NCBI GenBank assembly: GCA_002748415.1 | Contig: PDSI01000177.1 | Span: forward strand, 1 to 42,550 | From: Micrococcales bacterium | Lineage (GTDB): Bacteria > Actinomycetota > Actinomycetes > Actinomycetales > CAWJMD01 | Length of the DNA stretch: 42,550 nucleotides | Reading direction: 5' to 3' | Shown: piece by piece, positions 7,960 through 17,279 of the stretch | Numbering within the stretch: position 1 is the stretch's first letter | Layout: every line of letters starts with the position of its first letter | Made by a program: the position numbers and the translations under genes | The notes under the pieces: model-generated | Told to the model about the DNA's origin: nothing | Database searches by the model: none | The model's input: the letters and a program-made list of their open reading frames with translations, nothing else

Positions 7960-9378
7960 TCACTCGGCCGCCACCACCCGGCGCGCGGCCTCGGGTTCCA
8001 GCACCGGCCCGGTTCGCAGCAGCGACACCAGCTCGGCCGGGGCCGACGGCACGCTCACATCGCCCAGGCCGAGGAAACCGAGAACACCGTCGTCCGCAGG
8101 CACGGGGTAGGCGATGCCCTGATCGGTGATCAAGTACACGGTGCCGGTCTGTACGCTGCTGCCGGGGTCGCTGGCCCGCACCAGCAGCCCATGCTGGGGG
8201 CGCAGGTAGACCGCATCGGCCGCCCCAGTGCCCTCTCGGACCGCCGTCATGGGGACGGCCGCGGCGAAGTCGGGAACCGGAGACTCATCGGAGACCGTGA
8301 TGCGCCGCTGGGACACCCCGTCGCCGTCCAGCCACCAGCTCGTGCACAGCCACTGCCCGTCGGCGACGGCCACCGGGGCGAGCCGCTGTTGCGGGAAGGC
8401 GCTCAGGTCCAAAGCACCAGCCCGGACCGGCCCGAGCCCGGCGGCAGGAACGAGATGCTCCGGTACTTCCTGGGCCCGCATGACGTCGGCCACCACATCG
8501 GTCACCGGCTGCACCCCGTCCGCGAGAGCGATGAAGGAGGACACCCGCCCGGTGGCGGACTCGCTACGCACCAGGTCGCCGACGGCGACCGCTGCCGACC
8601 ACTGGGTCGGGGCACCGGCGCCCGGCACGTGCGGAATACCCAGGTCGGGCCCCTGCGGCACCGAGTTGAGCAGGCCGACGCTCACCTGTTGCGCGCTGCC
8701 CAGGTGCAGGCCGAGTGAACTCAGCAGCGCCGAGTCGTCCGGGGTGGCCAGCAGGCTGCGGCGCCCGTCCCGGAGCACGAAGTAGGTTTGCCGGTCCGCG
8801 GTCACCAAGGTCGCCGACCCCTCCCCCACAACGGTCCCCGCTGCGGCCGGTTCACCGATCAGGGCTGTCGTCCGCACGGTCTTCGCGGTTCCCGGCGGGG
8901 CGCCGGCGTCTACCGATGCGTAGTCGCAGACACTCCAGGTGTTGGGCCGCAACTGTTCCGGGTCCGGCACCTGCTGCGGCGCGTTCAGAATACCGATCAA
9001 CGGGCCCCGGGGCCGGTCCTGGATGGCGGCGGAGTTCACCTGCCGCACGCCTTGGGACCCACTGCCCGCGGCCAGCAGGGCCGAGGCCAGGTTGGTCGCC
9101 GGGTGCAGGACATCGTCGATCACGACGAAGACCCTCCCGGAGTCCCGGTCGATCACCACCGTGGCCGCCCCGACGCTGGGCGCGGGCCGTAGGAATCCGA
9201 GCACACCGGCACCGGCCAGCAAGACGCCGCTGATCACGACGCCGATCACGAACGTGAGCACGTAGCTGGGACCCTCGCTCGCACCGGGAAGGGCGCGGCC
9301 GGTAGCCACGGCGTGCCTGACCCGTTGCTGGGCGAACGTGTACGCACCGACCTGGGCGGCGCTGGGGCGGGCGGGCAT
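7960..9378 (-). CDS. eccB: ESX secretion core protein EccB
   Basis: A 472-residue protein with a short cytoplasmic N terminus, a single membrane helix at about residues 39-62 (YVLTFVIGVVISGVLLAGAG) and a large extracytoplasmic domain. This matches EccB, which joins EccC and EccD in the inner-membrane ESX complex. Sequence features of the family include TFAQQRVRHAVATG at the N terminus and repeats rich in Val, Gly and Asp outside. The ATG begins one base after the mycP stop (TGAGATG), so the genes are coupled. It is last in eccD-mycP-eccB. Length is close to the mycobacterial proteins of about 480-510. Confidence 0.95.
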   Translation of the reverse strand: MPARPSAAQVGAYTFAQQRVRHAVATGRALPGASEGPSYVLTFVIGVVISGVLLAGAGVLGFLRPAPSVGAATVVIDRDSGRVFVVIDDVLHPATNLASALLAAGSGSQGVRQVNSAAIQDRPRGPLIGILNAPQQVPDPEQLRPNTWSVCDYASVDAGAPPGTAKTVRTTALIGEPAAAGTVVGEGSATLVTADRQTYFVLRDGRRSLLATPDDSALLSSLGLHLGSAQQVSVGLLNSVPQGPDLGIPHVPGAGAPTQWSAAVAVGDLVRSESATGRVSSFIALADGVQPVTDVVADVMRAQEVPEHLVPAAGLGPVRAGALDLSAFPQQRLAPVAVADGQWLCTSWWLDGDGVSQRRITVSDESPVPDFAAAVPMTAVREGTGAADAVYLRPQHGLLVRASDPGSSVQTGTVYLITDQGIAYPVPADDGVLGFLGLGDVSVPSAPAELVSLLRTGPVLEPEAARRVVAAE

Positions 9379-9379
9379 C

Positions 9380-10702
9380 TCAGGCCTCCGTTCTGCGCGG
9401 GACCGACAACGCGGCGCGCACGATGCCTGCGCCGGCCAGCCCGGCCAGGACCGCGACCGAGATCAGCTGGGTGACGTGCCAGCCCGGCGGGGCAGCGGGC
9501 GCGGCGGGCGCCTCGACGCTCGAGCGCGGCCACCCGGCGCTGCGGTGCGGCCGGCCGTCCTCACCGTCGATGACCGCGGTCAGTGCCCGCGCCGGATTGA
9601 TCTCGCCGTGCCCGACCGCGATGTCCGTGCCGTGCGCGGGCGGGTTGGCCGTCACCAGAACCCGTTGCACCACCTGTTCCGCGCTCAGGTGCGGGTACCG
9701 GGCCCGGACCAGGGCCACGACGCCGGTGACATAGGGCGCCGCGAAGCTGGTACCGGCGATCTCCCCGACCCCGTGCCTGCCGACGGAGAGGTCCACTTGA
9801 CCCCCTGTCGCCCCGTCGGGATTGACCGTGATGAGGTCGCTGCCCGGCGCGGCGATGTCCACCCACGGGCCGGCCAGCGAGAACTGCGACGGTCGGCCGT
9901 CCGGGTCCACCGACCCAACCGTCAACGTGGCCGGGATCGCCGCCGGAAGCGCCGTGGTCCTGATGGGTTCCGCCGGCGAGTTCTGTGCTCGGCACGCCGG
10001 GCTGGTGCCCAGATTGCCAGCTGCGGCCACAACCACGACGTCGGCTGCGACCGCCTCGTTCACTGCGCTTTCCAGGTCCGGGCTGTGGACGTACCCGGCC
10101 GGCCCGCACTGGGCGGCCGAGATGTTGATGACGTCGGCACCGGCGGCCACGGCGATCCGGACGGCTTCGGCCATGGAGTCCGCGTCTCCTGCGCTTTCGC
10201 GCTCGTCGTCCGGGTCCGTCGGCCGGTAGGCCGCGCTGTTCTGCCGGATGGACAGGATCCTGGCTTTGGGGGCCACTCCACCGAAGCCGGTGACCGGGTC
10301 GACCTGGGCCGCGATGATCCCGGCGACCATCGTTCCGTGTCCGTCGCAGTCCGCCAGTCCCGCGGTGCCCTCCCAGGCAGCCACCAGGTCGCCGCCGGCT
10401 GCCAGCCGGTCCCCGAAGGCCGCGGTCGGGTTGACGCCGGTGTCCACGACGGCGACGGTGACCCCCTCCCCCTGGGACAGCGACCACAGCTGCGGGAAGG
10501 TCAGCCGGCGCTGCGCCCACGAAACTGCCTGCTCCACAGGCCGCGCCGAACCGATCTCCGTGACGCAGGGCTGAACCTGGCGGTACTCGTGGACGACCGG
10601 GGCAGGCTCGGCAGGAGGATCCTCGGGTGTGGCGCCCAGGGGCACCAGCACCGAAACCGGCAGCAAGACCGCCCCGAGCCGGCCACGGGCACCTGGCCGC
10701 AT
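9380..10702 (-). CDS. mycP: Mycosin, subtilisin-like ESX protease MycP
   Basis: A 440-residue S8 protease. The catalytic triad is present: D87 (VAVVDTGV), H122 (DGHGT) and S319 (GTSFAAP), with oxyanion N230 (AAAGN). A hydrophobic N-terminal signal (AVLLPVSVLVPLG) and a C-terminal membrane helix (LISVAVLAGLAGAGIVRAAL) place the protease domain outside the membrane, as in mycosins, which stabilise ESX complexes and cleave some substrates. The ATG at 10702 is chosen because it gives a proper signal peptide and lies five bases after the eccD stop; 33 further in-frame codons upstream lie inside eccD. The C-terminal linker is Pro/Ala-rich. Confidence 0.94.
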   Translation of the reverse strand: MRPGARGRLGAVLLPVSVLVPLGATPEDPPAEPAPVVHEYRQVQPCVTEIGSARPVEQAVSWAQRRLTFPQLWSLSQGEGVTVAVVDTGVNPTAAFGDRLAAGGDLVAAWEGTAGLADCDGHGTMVAGIIAAQVDPVTGFGGVAPKARILSIRQNSAAYRPTDPDDERESAGDADSMAEAVRIAVAAGADVINISAAQCGPAGYVHSPDLESAVNEAVAADVVVVAAAGNLGTSPACRAQNSPAEPIRTTALPAAIPATLTVGSVDPDGRPSQFSLAGPWVDIAAPGSDLITVNPDGATGGQVDLSVGRHGVGEIAGTSFAAPYVTGVVALVRARYPHLSAEQVVQRVLVTANPPAHGTDIAVGHGEINPARALTAVIDGEDGRPHRSAGWPRSSVEAPAAPAAPPGWHVTQLISVAVLAGLAGAGIVRAALSVPRRTEA

Positions 10703-10707
10703 CGCCC

Positions 10708-12069
10708 TCACCAGTGCCGGACCACGAAGACCAGGCCGCTGACCCAGACCGTGACCGGGACCAGCGCAGCCAGCAGGGCCACCTCCACCCGGTCCACCCA
10801 CCGCAGCGCCACCGGGCTCACCCGTACCCCGCCGGCAGCACCCAGCATGAGCGCCGCCGCGACGCTCGCGCCCAGCAGCAGGAAGCCGCTCAGTGTCAGC
10901 GCATCCCGGTCGGACAAGCCGTTGAGCACCGCGCCTGCCACGATCCCGGTCACGCCGGCCAGCACGGCGAGCAGCAGTACGGTACGGACCGGCCGGTGCG
11001 CGAGGGTGCGCGTTCGCAGCAACAGCACCAGCAGGACTATCGCGGCAAGGACGCTGTTGCCGATCGCCCCGTCGACGATCAACCCGGCGGCGATACCGGC
11101 TCCCAGACCGAGACCGGCTGTCCAGCCGTGCATCAGTTCCACCGCGGCCCGAGTGCCGGACTGTGATCGTTCGACGTCATGGGCACTCAGCCGGTACGCG
11201 TCCTCCGGACGTGTCGTGGGCATCGGCAGTCCCACCACCTTGACCGCCAGCCACGGCGTCAGAGCCATGCCGAGCACGGCGCCGGCCCCGGCCACAGCGA
11301 TGATCCGGGGCAACGGCGCGGACCAGATCTGGGCCAGCCCGCTCGTCAGGATGCCCAGGCCACTCAAGGTGGCGAGGGCGGCCAGCACGGTGGCGGTAGC
11401 TCCCTTGACCGGGGCGAAGACGAGCCCGGTGCCGACGAGCAGGCAATAGGCGAACACCGCGACCGCCGCAAGCATCAGCCGGTGCATCGGATCGGCTCCG
11501 GGTGTCACCGACAACCCGGCCAGCAGCGGCAGCGTGACCGCCCCGGCACGCAGCACGAATCCCGGCGAAGCGTCCGGATCCGGCAGTAGCGTGGCCACCG
11601 TGGCCAGGCCGACCGCCAGCAGCGCCATGACCGCCGCGGCGACCGGCGAGGCAACGGTCCAAGCGGCCACTGCAGCAGCCAGGCCGGCGCAGATGACGGC
11701 GACTGCCGCCGCCCCGGCCGCGAGCACCGGCCGCGAGTCGATCTTCTCGCTCGCGGTGACCGCGATGACCTGGACAACGTCGTCGTAGATCGGAACCGGC
11801 CGATCCGCGCCGACCAGGTCCAGGCGCAGTGCGGCACCGTCCGGCACCTGCAGTTGCTGCAAGGACTGCGCCTGGTCCAGGACCACGCCGTCTTCGGTGC
11901 GCAGCCGCAGTCCCTCGGCCGAGGCGGCAGGTCGTTGGCCTACCATGTCGGCCAGTCTGGGGACGAGTTCGAGCAATGGGACGTCCGCCGGCACGGCGAC
12001 GTCCGCCGTGGCCTTCGGCGCAATCAGCAGATGCCGGCTGAAAATACCCGGACCTGTTGTGTTTGTCAC
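10708..12069 (-). CDS. eccD: ESX secretion membrane protein EccD
   Basis: The GTG at 12069 is chosen because GGGGAGGAA lies just upstream and the N terminus then matches EccD (453 residues). The first 95 residues or so form a ubiquitin-like domain (FSRHLLIAPKATADVAVPAD to LRLDLVGADRPV). About eleven membrane helices follow, ending at WVSGLVFVVRHW. EccD forms the membrane vestibule of the ESX channel as a dimer per protomer. It is the first gene of the eccD-mycP-eccB operon and is transcribed divergently from eccC with 142 bp between the two starts. Confidence 0.94.
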   Translation of the reverse strand: MTNTTGPGIFSRHLLIAPKATADVAVPADVPLLELVPRLADMVGQRPAASAEGLRLRTEDGVVLDQAQSLQQLQVPDGAALRLDLVGADRPVPIYDDVVQVIAVTASEKIDSRPVLAAGAAAVAVICAGLAAAVAAWTVASPVAAAVMALLAVGLATVATLLPDPDASPGFVLRAGAVTLPLLAGLSVTPGADPMHRLMLAAVAVFAYCLLVGTGLVFAPVKGATATVLAALATLSGLGILTSGLAQIWSAPLPRIIAVAGAGAVLGMALTPWLAVKVVGLPMPTTRPEDAYRLSAHDVERSQSGTRAAVELMHGWTAGLGLGAGIAAGLIVDGAIGNSVLAAIVLLVLLLRTRTLAHRPVRTVLLLAVLAGVTGIVAGAVLNGLSDRDALTLSGFLLLGASVAAALMLGAAGGVRVSPVALRWVDRVEVALLAALVPVTVWVSGLVFVVRHW

Positions 12070-12211
12070 TGTTCCTCCCCGAGGTGGGCATTCCTCCTGA
12101 ATGCTGGCGCCACCGCCCCGCACAGCTGTTCGAGAATATCTGCTGTTGTGGCCTGATCGCAGTGCCGCAATTACCATGGCCCACATCGGGAACGGTCAGG
12201 TTGGGGGACCA
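12070..12211. promoter_or_regulatory. Divergent control region between eccD and eccC
   Basis: The 142 bp between the GTG of eccD and the TTG of eccC must hold promoters for both channel halves. On the plus strand, a weak -35 (TTGTGG) and -10-like CAATTA are 16 bases apart about 30 bases before eccC. Minus-strand TATTCT is a possible -10 for eccD. The ribosome sites are clear: GGGGAGG for eccD and GGGGGAC for eccC. The exact promoters are guesses. Confidence 0.4.
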
Positions 12212-15200
12212 TTGACAACAGTTCACTTCGCACGCAGGCCCCGGTTTCCGGCACCAACCGGCGACACCGAGCCGCTCGTGATTCGTGCCGCACCCCAGCT
12301 GCGCGAGGACCCACCGGCCAACGCGATGATGCTGCTCATGCCCGCCGCAATGCTGCTGATGGTGGTGGGTTTCGTCACGATCGGTGGCTTTAATACCACC
12401 GCATTGATGATGGGTTCGATGATGATCGTCGCAACGATCGGCATGGTGGTATCCATGCGCGGCGGAAACCGGAATACGAGGTTTGAGACGGCCCGCGAAA
12501 GACGGGCATACCTGGACTATCTGGATGACGCGCGAGCCCAGGTTTCATCCGCGCGAGACGTTCAGCTCGCTGCCGCTACGCACTCGGGCCCGAGCCCGGC
12601 GTCACTGCCTGGGCTGATCGGGGGAAACCGCATGTGGGAAAGACGCATCGGCGATCCGGACTACACGGCAACACGCATCGGCACTGCCCGGTTACCGCTT
12701 GCCCGGCCACTTCAGGTGCAGACACCGGGACAGGGCTACACACCCGAGCCGACGTGCGCAGGCGCGCTGGCGCAGTTCATGGCCAATCACGACAGTGTGC
12801 AGAACGTACCCGTCATGCTCCGGCTGGGGCAGCTTCCGGAACTGTCCTTCTCCGGTGAGCGGCAGGCACGGTTGGGCCTGGCCAGGTCGATGCTGCTGAA
12901 CGCGGCCACGCTGCACGGCCCGGACGCGCTGCTCGTCGTGGCCGCGGCCGACGGGCCTGGTCGCAACGAGTGGGAATGGCTGAAGTGGCTGCCGCACAAT
13001 CAGCATCCGCGCCTGCGCGACGCGCTCGGCCCCCGGCGGATGATCCTGAACAGCCTGGACGAGGTGGCCGAATCATTGGCCGAGGAGCTGGCCGGGCGCA
13101 CCGGGCGAGAGCCAGCCGGGCCGTACCGGCCGCGTCAGGATCACCCGCAGGTGGGCCCGCAGATCATCGTGGTGGACGCCGCCCGCAATCCGGCAGCAAC
13201 CCGCACGCTACAGCAGACGCGGATACCGAAGGCGCTGATGGTGGCCGGGGTCAGCATCTGGCACCTGGGTGGGCCTGCCGGTGGGGTCGGCCTGCACTGC
13301 ATCGGCGATCACATTCAGATGAGCGGGGCGCCCGATGTGCCTGCCACGGTCACGGCCGATGGCCTCAGCCGCGCCGCGGCGACCGCCCTGGCCCGGCAAC
13401 TCGCGCCGTACCGGCTGCCGGCCCACGACCGCGGCACCCGCTTCGGGGATGGCGCCGAGCTGGCCGACATGCTGGGCATCGCCGACCCCGGCGGTGTCGA
13501 CGCGGCCGCACTGTGGCGGCCACGCTCGGGCGCGCAGCTGTTGTGTGTGCCCATCGGGGTGGACCCGGCGGGCGACCTCGTGGACCTGGACGTCAAGGAA
13601 TCGGCGCAAGGAGGCTACGGCCCACACGGCCTGGTGATCGGCGCCACCGGCTCCGGCAAGTCCGAGCTACTACGCACCCTGGTCATGGCACTGGCCCTCG
13701 GTCACTCCCCCGACCAACTGAATTTCGTCCTGGTCGACTTCAAGGGCGGCGCGACCTTCGCCGGCCTGGGCGGGCTACCCCACACCTCCGCGGTGATCAC
13801 CAACCTGGCTGACGACCTGACGATGGTGGACCGGATGTTCGACGCCTTGTCCGGGGAGTTGAACCGCAGGCAGGAGGTGCTCCGCGATGCGGGCAACCTC
13901 GCCTCGGTGCGCGACTACGAGGCCACCCGGACCAAGGGCGCCCGGCTGGACCCACTGCCCAGCCTGTTGGTGGTCTGCGACGAGTTCTCCGAGATGCTCA
14001 CGCAAAAGCCGGAGTTCGCCGAACTGTTCGTACAGATCGGCCGGCTGGGCCGGTCCCTGGGCATCCACCTGCTGCTGGCCTCACAACGATTGGAAGAAGG
14101 CCGGCTACGCGGCCTGGACTCACACCTTTCCTACCGGATCGGGCTGAAGACGTTCTCGACCCATGAATCCCGCACGGTCCTCGGTGTTCCCGATGCATAC
14201 GAGTTACCCCCGTTGCCCGGCGCCGGGTACCTGAAGACCGATCACGGGATGACGAGGTTCCAGGCCGGCTACGTCTCCGGGCCCTACCGTGAGCCATCGC
14301 GCCCGCGCGGTCGTGCTGTCGGCGGTGCGCGCACGCCGCTGTCCTTCGTCAGCGACCCCGTCCAGCTCGACGCGCTCCCGGAACCCGCGCAACCGGACCG
14401 CTCAACCTATGAAGACGCCGGCGATGCCCGCGGAAGAACCGTCCTGGACGTCATGGTCGGCCGGCTCCGCGGTCACGGCACACCGGCCCGGCAGGTTTGG
14501 CTGCCGCCGCTGGAACCGGCGATCTCGCTCGGTTCGCTCCCCCCGGCCGCAACGCCGCCCGGGCAGCTCCAGGTGCCGGTCGGCATCGTCGACCTGCCCT
14601 TCGAGCAACGCCGGGACGCCCTGGTCGTCGACTTCTCCGGCGCGGCCGGTCACGGTGCGGTGATCGGGGGCAGTCAGAGCGGCAAGAGCACGGCGTTGCG
14701 CACCATCGTCACCGCGCTTGCCCTGGCCCACACACCACGGCAGGTACAGCTGTACCTGATCGACCTGGGTGGCGGTTCGCTGAAGGCGGTCAGCGGGTTG
14801 CCACACGTCGGCGGGTATGCGGTGCGGTCCGCGCCGGACTACGTGCGCCGCATGGTGGCGGAGGTCGAAACCGTCATCGACACCCGGGAGTCGCTGTTCG
14901 CCGAACTCGGGATCGAGACGATGCAGGAGTACCGGGCCCGGTTCTGCGGCCCGCCGGCGAACGGCCGCCCCGGCCCGAACGACGACCCGTTCGGCGACGT
15001 GTTCCTCGTCGTGGACGGCTGGAGCACGCTGCGCGCCGAGTTCGAGGGACTGGACGACCGCATCACGGCCATCACCGCACGGGGCTTGTCGTTCGGGGTG
15101 CACGTGCTCGTCTCGGCCAACCGGTGGTTCGAGCTGCGCCCGCAGTTCAAGGACAACCTGGGCACCCGGCTGGAACTGCGGCTGGGCGACCCGGCGGACA

Positions 15201-16162
15201 GCGAGATCGACCGGCGGGCGAGCGCCACCGTCCCCCAGGCTGCGGGCCGCGGCATCACCGCGGGCGGGTATCACATGCTCATCGCGCTGCCTCGCAACGA
15301 CCGACAGAACACCGAGGAAGGCTTGGCCGCTGCCTATGCCGGTCTGGTGGCGGCGCTGAACGACGGCTGGACAGGGCCCCGCGCCCCACGCGTGCGGATG
15401 CTTCCGCGCGAACTACCCGCATCCGAGCTACCGGCACCCGCCACCGGGCGGGCTATCGCCCTGGGCCGCAACGAATCCCGGCTCGACCCGGTGTGGCTGG
15501 ACTTCGACGCCGATCCACACTTCGTCTACTTCGCCGACGCCGAGTCGGGCAAGTCCAACACGCTACGGCTCATCGCGGATTCGATCATGGCCCGCTACCG
15601 CGCCGATGAGGCACGGATCCTGGTGGTGGACTACCGGCGTGCCTTGACCGATCATGTCCCGGCCGAATACCTGGCCGGCTATGCTGCCGGCTCGGCCGGC
15701 GCTGCGGCGTTCATGGCCGATCTGGAACCGTTGCTACGCAACCGTCTCCCCGGCCCCGAAGTCACCGGGGCGCAGCTGACGGCACGCTCGTGGTGGTCCG
15801 GACCGGAGGTATTCGTACTCGTCGACGACTACGACTTGGCCGGCACTGCCGGCAGCCCGTTGCACACGCTGGCACCGCTGTTGGCCCACGGAAAGGACAT
15901 CGGGCTGCACGTGGTGCTGGCGCGGCGGGTGGCCGGCAGCTCCCGGGCGATGTTCGACCCGCTCATCCAAGGCATCCGGGACATGGCCAGCCCCGCGTTC
16001 GTCGGAACCGGCAGCAAGGACGAGGGTGCCGTGTGGGGAACGGCGAAACCCTCGGTGAGCTGGCCACCGGGGCGTGGGGTCCTGGTCCACCGCAAGGCCG
16101 GCGAACAACTGATCCAGGTCGGGCACCGACCCGGCGATGAGCGGGCGGCCACGGATACCTGA
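12212..16162 (+). CDS. eccC: ESX motor ATPase EccC, three FtsK/SpoIIIE domains
   Basis: A 1316-residue ESX motor. The TTG at 12212 is chosen from the GGGGGAC site five bases upstream and the family start (TTVHFARRPRFPAP). Two membrane helices lie near residues 35-75. Three ATPase domains follow, with P-loops GATGSGKS at 477-484, GGSQSGKST near 818 and AESGKSNT near 1109. Domain 1 has both LVDFKGG and VVCDEF motifs typical of an active ATPase. Domains 2 and 3 keep acidic Walker B residues (FLVVDGW, FVLVDDYD). EccC recognises the YxxxD signal of EsxB and powers secretion. In M. tuberculosis ESX-1 this protein is split in two; here it is one chain. It converges on the asd-like gene with only 22 bp between stops. 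Confidence 0.96.
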   Translation: MTTVHFARRPRFPAPTGDTEPLVIRAAPQLREDPPANAMMLLMPAAMLLMVVGFVTIGGFNTTALMMGSMMIVATIGMVVSMRGGNRNTRFETARERRAYLDYLDDARAQVSSARDVQLAAATHSGPSPASLPGLIGGNRMWERRIGDPDYTATRIGTARLPLARPLQVQTPGQGYTPEPTCAGALAQFMANHDSVQNVPVMLRLGQLPELSFSGERQARLGLARSMLLNAATLHGPDALLVVAAADGPGRNEWEWLKWLPHNQHPRLRDALGPRRMILNSLDEVAESLAEELAGRTGREPAGPYRPRQDHPQVGPQIIVVDAARNPAATRTLQQTRIPKALMVAGVSIWHLGGPAGGVGLHCIGDHIQMSGAPDVPATVTADGLSRAAATALARQLAPYRLPAHDRGTRFGDGAELADMLGIADPGGVDAAALWRPRSGAQLLCVPIGVDPAGDLVDLDVKESAQGGYGPHGLVIGATGSGKSELLRTLVMALALGHSPDQLNFVLVDFKGGATFAGLGGLPHTSAVITNLADDLTMVDRMFDALSGELNRRQEVLRDAGNLASVRDYEATRTKGARLDPLPSLLVVCDEFSEMLTQKPEFAELFVQIGRLGRSLGIHLLLASQRLEEGRLRGLDSHLSYRIGLKTFSTHESRTVLGVPDAYELPPLPGAGYLKTDHGMTRFQAGYVSGPYREPSRPRGRAVGGARTPLSFVSDPVQLDALPEPAQPDRSTYEDAGDARGRTVLDVMVGRLRGHGTPARQVWLPPLEPAISLGSLPPAATPPGQLQVPVGIVDLPFEQRRDALVVDFSGAAGHGAVIGGSQSGKSTALRTIVTALALAHTPRQVQLYLIDLGGGSLKAVSGLPHVGGYAVRSAPDYVRRMVAEVETVIDTRESLFAELGIETMQEYRARFCGPPANGRPGPNDDPFGDVFLVVDGWSTLRAEFEGLDDRITAITARGLSFGVHVLVSANRWFELRPQFKDNLGTRLELRLGDPADSEIDRRASATVPQAAGRGITAGGYHMLIALPRNDRQNTEEGLAAAYAGLVAALNDGWTGPRAPRVRMLPRELPASELPAPATGRAIALGRNESRLDPVWLDFDADPHFVYFADAESGKSNTLRLIADSIMARYRADEARILVVDYRRALTDHVPAEYLAGYAAGSAGAAAFMADLEPLLRNRLPGPEVTGAQLTARSWWSGPEVFVLVDDYDLAGTAGSPLHTLAPLLAHGKDIGLHVVLARRVAGSSRAMFDPLIQGIRDMASPAFVGTGSKDEGAVWGTAKPSVSWPPGRGVLVHRKAGEQLIQVGHRPGDERAATDT

Positions 16163-16184
16163 GATCTCGTTGACGCTCCAGCAC

Positions 16185-17279
16185 CTAGTCCTGCATCGAG
16201 GCAATCAGCTCAGCGACTTTCAGCAAGCCGGTCGAAGTAGCCCGGCGGATGTTGTCCCCGGCGACGAAGAAGTCCAGCGAGCTGGCGTTGTTGGAGTCCT
16301 GCCGGATCCGGCCGACGAACAGCGGGTCGGCACCGGCGACGTCGGCGGGTGTAGGAACGTCACCGGCCGCCGGATCGTCCAGCACGACGATGTCGGGTGC
16401 TTCGATGAAGAACCGCTTCGCCCGGTCCAACCGCACTTGCCGCGCGGTGCTCACGTGGATGCTTGCGCAGTGGCCGGTGATCACCGGGACCAGCACGCGA
16501 GTGGCGACCACCGGCAGCCGCTCTATCCCGAGCACGCGCCGCAGTTCCCGGCGCAGGGACTGCTCGTCCGTGCTCCAACCGGCTTCGGCCGGATCACCCA
16601 CCAACGGGATCACGTTCAGGGCCAGCGGTGCCACGAACGGCGACCCGCTGCTGTCGCCGAGGACATCGGCGAGACCGGCCCGCACCGCGCCCGGCCGCTG
16701 CCCGGCCCAGACCTCGGTCGGTTGATACTCACCGGCGACGTGGATCTCTTCCCGTAGCCGGTCGACCCCGGCGAAGCCGAAGGCAGACGCGGGCTCATAG
16801 GTTGAGACGATGACTCCTTCGAGCCCCCACTGACCGTGAATTCCGGCCAGCGCCTCACTGAGCGTGCTGGTCATCCCACCCGGCACGCTGACCAGGTCGT
16901 GCGCCTCGTCGAAAGCGGTGTCGCCATTGAGCGATGGCACAACCACCGGGATGGCCGGATCGCGCACGCTCCACCCGGACCCGTCCACCACCTTCGCACC
17001 GGCCCTGATCGCGTGCGGGATCCACTTCTCGGCGGCGTCGGCCGGGCTGGCGAAGATCGCGATGTCGATTCCGTCGAAGGCGTTGTCGTCGATCGCCAGA
17101 ACCGGTTGCCGGCGACCGCGCACCGGCACCGATCGCCCGGCGGACCGCTCGGAGCCGAGCAGCCTGACCTCACCCCAATGGAACGGACGCACCGACAGCA
17201 ACGACACCGTGACCGACCCCACCAGACCACTGGCTCCGACAACGGCGAGAGTCGGCCGGCAATGCCGGCCGGAACTCAC
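16185..17279 (-). CDS. Aspartate-semialdehyde dehydrogenase homologue lacking the catalytic cysteine
   Basis: A 364-residue member of the ASADH family, which normally reduces aspartyl phosphate to the semialdehyde with NADPH. The dinucleotide-binding loop GASGLVG at 15-21 is intact, and overall length and order match. At the position of the catalytic NPNC, however, the protein reads S-V-P-G-G-M-T-S-T (131-139), so Gly135 replaces the nucleophile. The substrate arginine normally seven residues before the catalytic His (RVPVFTGH type) is displaced: R261 lies nine before H270 and Leu occupies the usual place. The usual NETRK-like segment reads RRELRR. E. coli Usg is a known Cys-less relative. 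The GTG overlaps the lysC stop (GTGA), so it is translationally coupled to lysC. A true Asd must exist elsewhere, or the strain lacks this step. I call it a pseudoenzyme with good but not complete certainty. Confidence 0.85.
   Translation of the reverse strand: MSSGRHCRPTLAVVGASGLVGSVTVSLLSVRPFHWGEVRLLGSERSAGRSVPVRGRRQPVLAIDDNAFDGIDIAIFASPADAAEKWIPHAIRAGAKVVDGSGWSVRDPAIPVVVPSLNGDTAFDEAHDLVSVPGGMTSTLSEALAGIHGQWGLEGVIVSTYEPASAFGFAGVDRLREEIHVAGEYQPTEVWAGQRPGAVRAGLADVLGDSSGSPFVAPLALNVIPLVGDPAEAGWSTDEQSLRRELRRVLGIERLPVVATRVLVPVITGHCASIHVSTARQVRLDRAKRFFIEAPDIVVLDDPAAGDVPTPADVAGADPLFVGRIRQDSNNASSLDFFVAGDNIRRATSTGLLKVAELIASMQD

Noticed and set aside
9338..11449. A 703-codon plus-strand open frame opposite mycP and eccD
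   Set aside because: The opposite strand encodes the mycosin triad and EccD helices. This frame is Arg/Pro/Gly-rich without motifs.
7113..16162. Possible hidden eccE or PE/PPE gene in the ESX locus
   Set aside because: Every stretch is covered by assigned genes or short gaps, and no further family motif is visible on either strand.
16185..17279. A frameshift as the cause of the missing Asd cysteine
   Set aside because: The frame is continuous and matches the family on both sides of the motif. The bases around 16861-16920 translate cleanly to SVPGGMTST, so this is substitution, not a local frame error.
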